From Flagellimonas myxillae (GTDB lineage Bacteria > Bacteroidota > Bacteroidia > Flavobacteriales > Flavobacteriaceae), in assembly GCF_023502235.1 (NCBI RefSeq), contig NZ_JAMFLY010000001.1, positions 186,001-250,000 on the forward strand: DNA of 64,000 bases, read 5' to 3'. The notes beneath the pieces were generated by a model. That model was not told the origin of the DNA. It searched no databases and worked only from the letters and a program-made list of their open reading frames with translations. Numbering within the stretch: position 1 is the first letter of the stretch; each line of letters opens with the position of its first letter. Of this stretch, positions 61,401 to 64,000 are shown one piece after another. The position numbers and the translations under genes were made by a program.

Positions 61401-64000
61401 CATGTTGGGCATTGGGTACCCACAATGTTGATGTTATCAAACACCCAGGTACTGTTGACAACATTGGTTTGGGCCTGGGCGAGGTCACCTTGGTTTACAA
61501 GCACACAGGAAAGATTGGGATGTCCGGTGGCATCAAAGGCAAAGTTGGCCACATTGAAGTTGCCCTGATTGTTCCTCAGGTCAATTTGCTGCAAAGCACC
61601 GTCCCCTTCCTCGTCGGTAAAATAAAAGGTATCGAACGCATCCAGATTGTCTATTTGTGTCAAATCCAGGAATGTGATTCCCGTGTTGTCGGGCCGAAAA
61701 GTGGTCAGGCTTGGTGTTCCGGTGAGGTCTATGGTGGTTAGGTTTCTATTGTCCTGTACGCTTAGGCTTTCCAAAAGGGGCATGGGGCCACCATTAAAGG
61801 TGACACTGGAAAGAACATCGGCATTGTTGCCCTGAAAGGAGACCTCAATACGGGTGAGTTGGGTGTTTGCACTTGAAGCGGTCAAAGATGAAATCTCATT
61901 GCTTGTAGCTTCAAACTCTTCCAGGTTGGTGAGCAGGGAAAGATCCACATCCCCGGTTATTTGAGCAAAACTGACGTTTAGTCTGGCAAGGGTGGAGAAC
62001 TGTTCAAGTCCGTCGAGGCTGAGGATAGGGGTGTTGTTGTACCCTCCGTCCAGGTTAATCTCGAAGACCCCAGCAGCAGCTTCTTGGCAGACCTCCCCAT
62101 TGACGATTAGTCCTCCTACCGGATTTCCCCCGTTGTCGAGGATCCTGTTGGCGTTGGCAGGGTCCACCAAAAAAGCCTTAAGATTGGCATCGGTAAAAAC
62201 CAGCGGCGTGCAGGGCGCGGCACAGGTAGTACTACTTTGTAGTTCGTTGAAGGTTGGATTGTAGGCATTTCCGGTAACAGCATAAACCGATGGTGTGCTG
62301 GTCAGGGCTGCCCAGGGTTGAATAGCACAAAGGCTCGATAAGGAACTGTTATCATCAATATTTACTCCTTCAGTAATATTGCTAAGACTCTCCAGTCCAG
62401 TTAGACTGGTTAGGGAATCGTTACCATTTATGGTTAGAATAGCAAGGTTTGTTAATGCACGAAGCCCGTTTAGATCGAGAAGTGCATCATTATTGGCAAT
62501 AGAAAAATCCGTGGTGCCAGAACGTACTGTTGTAATATTATGAAGACCTTCTAAACTGGTTAGTTTGGTATTCTCAATGATAAACAAACCAAAAACATTG
62601 GTTAACCCACTCAGTGCTTCAATGGAAATAAGCTCGGCATTTCTGGCAATGGTCAATGATTCATTAAAAAAAGGTGTTGAGGTATTCAATAAATTGAGGG
62701 ACTCCAATCCAGAAAGGTTAGTAAGGCTTGGATTGTCGGTGATGAACAAATTTGTTGTTATTTCCAGAATAGTACTAAGGGGAGATAGGTCTGTTATTGG
62801 ACTACCTGAAGCGTTATCAGAAATGGTAAGACTGCCATCAATGATCGTGCAGCCATTTTGACCAAAAGCATTGACCTCTTCTTGGGATGTAAGAACAATA
62901 TCACCTATACATGGGTCCACCAGACATGTGGCAAGACTTTGTAATTCGATAAAGGTTGGGTTATACGCGTTTCCATTTACAATCCAATCGGCGGATGCTC
63001 CTGGGTTATTGAATGCCCACGATTGGAGTGCACAAAAATTGGCCAGACCAAAATTGTTGAAAATCTCAATGTCCGCAATAGTGGTCAAGTTTTCCAATCC
63101 TGAAAGGTTGGTAAGTTGGGTATCTGCTATAATCGTGGATGGGATTTCCGTTAGGGTATTGAGAGGTGATAAGTTACTAATGGAAGTTCCTCCGCTGCTA
63201 GTATCCTCCTGGATAGCTAAGGAGGTTCCAACAATCCTTTCAAAACCCAACCCACCTAGAAAATTTACTTGTTCTTGGGTGTTTAGTATAGGGTCGTGAT
63301 TCAGAATTTTTGGGTCGTAAAAATTTAGGCTTCTTAAATTAATATCTGATGCGTTTATGGGATTGCCATAAAAATAGAGTCGGTCATTAAATACTTTTCC
63401 AAATAAGGGGCGGATGTCCTGGGTCAAGGAAGGAATGACTCCCCGTACCCGGGGTAAAACCGAAGCCAAGGTAGATTCCCTCATTTCAAATAGTTTTAGG
63501 GAACCCGATTCCGAAGCGTAAAAAATCAATGCATCGTTGTAAATTCCTAGAAACTCTGCTCCATTTAAATTCCCAAGTGGAATTCCAAAAAAAGTGTTGC
63601 CCGTACTTCTAGAGAACAGTACAATGTTGTCAATCACATTATCATTATTGCTACTTACCAACAGCGCGAGTTGATTGTTATAGATAGTAGCACCTTTATT
63701 ACTTCTATTGGTGCCTTCAAAACTAAATGGCGAAAGTCCTGGAGAAGTAAGAATAGGCTCAAACTGGCCAAGGGAATCCAGTCTATAGAACTTCATTCCA
63801 TTGTTTGGCCCATCCTTGGAAATAATGTAGAGGTCGTCTTCGAAAACTGCAGAAGCAGGTACGGTATTGGCTACCCAACTTATACTCCCAACAGGTGACA
63901 GCACATTTGTACCCCCATTGGTATTTAGGCTGTAAAGCTGAAAGAAATCCTCAAATGTGGTTGGTACATCTCCGGTATCAATAAAAAAGTATAGTTGGTT
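58436..64000 (-). CDS. Giant type IX-secreted LRR/Calx-beta/TSP3 adhesin-like protein (5' truncated by window)
   Basis: The frame is open to the right edge of the window, so the true start is beyond 64000; 1,854 codons are present here. From N to C: LRR-like repeats (LTNLSGLENLTTIADIEIF, SLTGLESLSNITEGV and others); two tandem 270-residue modules beginning CTPLVFTDANLKAFLVDP (61411-62220 and 60601-61410); Calx-beta-like domains (ENGTNSSFDVVLVDEN, FEGEETIELEIVEG); Asp-rich thrombospondin type 3 repeats (DSDGDGILDDEDNCPALA); and a T9SS type A sorting domain (FPNPVTNDLNIHGLPA, ending KIIKR). It is probably anchored on the cell surface and bound to calcium. A tail overlap couples it to the fibronectin lipoprotein. 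Confidence 0.95.
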   Translation of the reverse strand, partial: NQLYFFIDTGDVPTTFEDFFQLYSLNTNGGTNVLSPVGSISWVANTVPASAVFEDDLYIISKDGPNNGMKFYRLDSLGQFEPILTSPGLSPFSFEGTNRSNKGATIYNNQLALLVSSNNDNVIDNIVLFSRSTGNTFFGIPLGNLNGAEFLGIYNDALIFYASESGSLKLFEMRESTLASVLPRVRGVIPSLTQDIRPLFGKVFNDRLYFYGNPINASDINLRSLNFYDPKILNHDPILNTQEQVNFLGGLGFERIVGTSLAIQEDTSSGGTSISNLSPLNTLTEIPSTIIADTQLTNLSGLENLTTIADIEIFNNFGLANFCALQSWAFNNPGASADWIVNGNAYNPTFIELQSLATCLVDPCIGDIVLTSQEEVNAFGQNGCTIIDGSLTISDNASGSPITDLSPLSTILEITTNLFITDNPSLTNLSGLESLNLLNTSTPFFNESLTIARNAELISIEALSGLTNVFGLFIIENTKLTSLEGLHNITTVRSGTTDFSIANNDALLDLNGLRALTNLAILTINGNDSLTSLTGLESLSNITEGVNIDDNSSLSSLCAIQPWAALTSTPSVYAVTGNAYNPTFNELQSSTTCAAPCTPLVFTDANLKAFLVDPANANRILDNGGNPVGGLIVNGEVCQEAAAGVFEINLDGGYNNTPILSLDGLEQFSTLARLNVSFAQITGDVDLSLLTNLEEFEATSNEISSLTASSANTQLTRIEVSFQGNNADVLSSVTFNGGPMPLLESLSVQDNRNLTTIDLTGTPSLTTFRPDNTGITFLDLTQIDNLDAFDTFYFTDEEGDGALQQIDLRNNQGNFNVANFAFDATGHPNLSCVLVNQGDLAQAQTNVVNSTWVFDNINIVGTQCPTCTPLVFADANLKAFLVDPANANRILDNGGNPVGGLIVNGEVCQEAAAEVFEINLDGGYNNTPINSLSGLEQFTNLTRLNVSFAQITGAVDLSQLTNLEEFEATSNEISSLTASSTNTQLTRIDVSFQGSNEDILNNVTLNGNSLPLLESLSLQNNRNLAAIDLTKTPSLAIFRPDNTGITFLDLTQITNLDAFDTFYFTDEEGDGSLQEIDLRNNLGNFNVANFVFDATGHPNLSCVLVNQGDLIQAQTNVANNTWQFDNDVVKTDCNPPLVTIGFETPSNSDLEQDGENRPQLVLNGTVSQATFVTVIDLRNGSATVNDDYILTPNNTSSIIQIDPGTYDGTNPITFEDWSILDDTDYEGNETVNLQLEVGNSGLTPLSGRTNFTYTILEDDYRVEISSNGDIMENGTNSSFDVVLVDENSNIVTNETGDILEIFWLDNGNAQQGSDYELNGGTIPTGQSTLSIEVIPIDDSLFEGEETIELEIVEGIGYYLDPNQSPPSDIMGIQDNDNRVTLAPSQNGAEGSQDAIFQISLRDENGNLATNATGNAIDFDIVLSSGNGVNAATILEDFSDTVKNIPDNTVFLGENEATVTFEIEIIDDAEPNESTENFIASISTTYPELILETASAIGLITDNDLGNSDSDGDGILDDEDNCPALANADQADFDADGLGDLCDDDDDNDGTNDDEDEFPFDASETADNDGDGIGDNADLDDDNDGVPDTEDDCDFEVGTSENNGCPDQGGFTIDPTAIQVLVTSETCEAQNNGEIQVSIFNVDYTFNVLLNGELVGQASTNAPLTIGNRENGDYQVCVTLNDIPEFEQCFGVNVSTFERLDITPTGLDTTTFTALYTVEGSKSYTVMVNGSDRKYEFDTTAPRPISVPLHSGTNDIIITGASDCQGIFKDTIAFGHNVTAFPNPVTNDLNIHGLPALDTVKLSIFSMEGQLMKSANLGTSNSNTVRLPVYDLPTGIYIVLGHDSEKQFEMKIIKR
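60601..62220. repeat. Tandem in-frame 810-bp duplication within the giant gene
   Basis: The stretch around CAGCAGCAGCTTCTTGGCAG recurs at 61261 and 62071, an offset of exactly 810 bp (270 codons). Protein copies from CTPLVF(T/A)DANLK to the end of the module differ at few positions. Copy 1 is about 61411-62220, copy 2 about 60601-61410. Confidence 0.9.

Overview
The window is chromosomal DNA of a member of the Bacteroidota, almost certainly a marine-type Flavobacteriaceae. Evidence: a type A sorting domain of the type IX secretion system ends the giant protein at the right edge, many short-signal lipoproteins are present, promoters match the Bacteroidetes -7 element TAnnTTTG, and the LytTR, HxlR and PL/CAZy-neighbour-type accessory genes are of flavobacterial flavour. 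The genus cannot be fixed from this sequence alone. No rRNA, tRNA, CRISPR array, insertion sequence or prophage was found.

Region 1 (1-20 kb) is mixed housekeeping and periplasmic functions: an HxlR regulator divergent from a truncated gene at the left edge, a HerA/DUF853 ATPase, queE, a lipoprotein metalloprotease, a SAM methyltransferase, a sterol-desaturase-like hydroxylase, a NamZ/DUF1343 muramidase back to back with a LolE-like permease, a cysteine synthase-like enzyme, and a CotH / M20 peptidase / aldose epimerase operon. Three intergenic arrays of different 7-bp repeats lie here.

Region 2 (18-35 kb) is sugar-acid and carbohydrate metabolism. A LacI regulator and a ThuA-domain protein face a hexuronate operon (DUF6807, Gfo/Idh/MocA oxidoreductase, fructuronate-reductase-like SDR, mannonate dehydratase UxuA, second oxidoreductase). 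A LacI-type operator sits exactly on the -33 element of that operon. It is followed by a reverse-strand operon of planctomycete-type cytochrome proteins, DUF1501 protein, TIM-barrel isomerase and an FkbM methyltransferase.

Region 3 (35.8-38.7 kb) is a two-component system (TPR sensor kinase plus response regulator) with a 24-bp palindrome just upstream, and a small lipoprotein gene.

Region 4 (38.5-55.6 kb, all on the minus strand) is the most unusual part: a eukaryotic-like phosphosignalling locus with PP2C phosphatase, LytTR regulator, two FHA proteins, two very acidic proteins, a papain-like protease next to a chagasin-type inhibitor, a transmembrane Ser/Thr kinase with eight WG repeats, a set of CsgG/LpoB-like and other secreted proteins, a thioredoxin-like protein and a PcfJ-like protein. 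The genes fall into six transcription units. Each unit is preceded by the same promoter architecture: a -7-like box and, 31-32 bp upstream, two or three 9-bp direct repeats (consensus GTATGRAAC) spaced exactly 21 bp. This points to a single regulon, most likely controlled by the LytTR protein encoded inside it.

Region 5 (55.7-64 kb) holds a SRAP/YedK protein, a membrane-bound LytTR regulator, a fibronectin-III lipoprotein and the 3' part (1,855 codons) of a huge type IX-secreted protein with leucine-rich repeats, two in-frame 810-bp tandem modules, Calx-beta-like domains and thrombospondin type 3 repeats.
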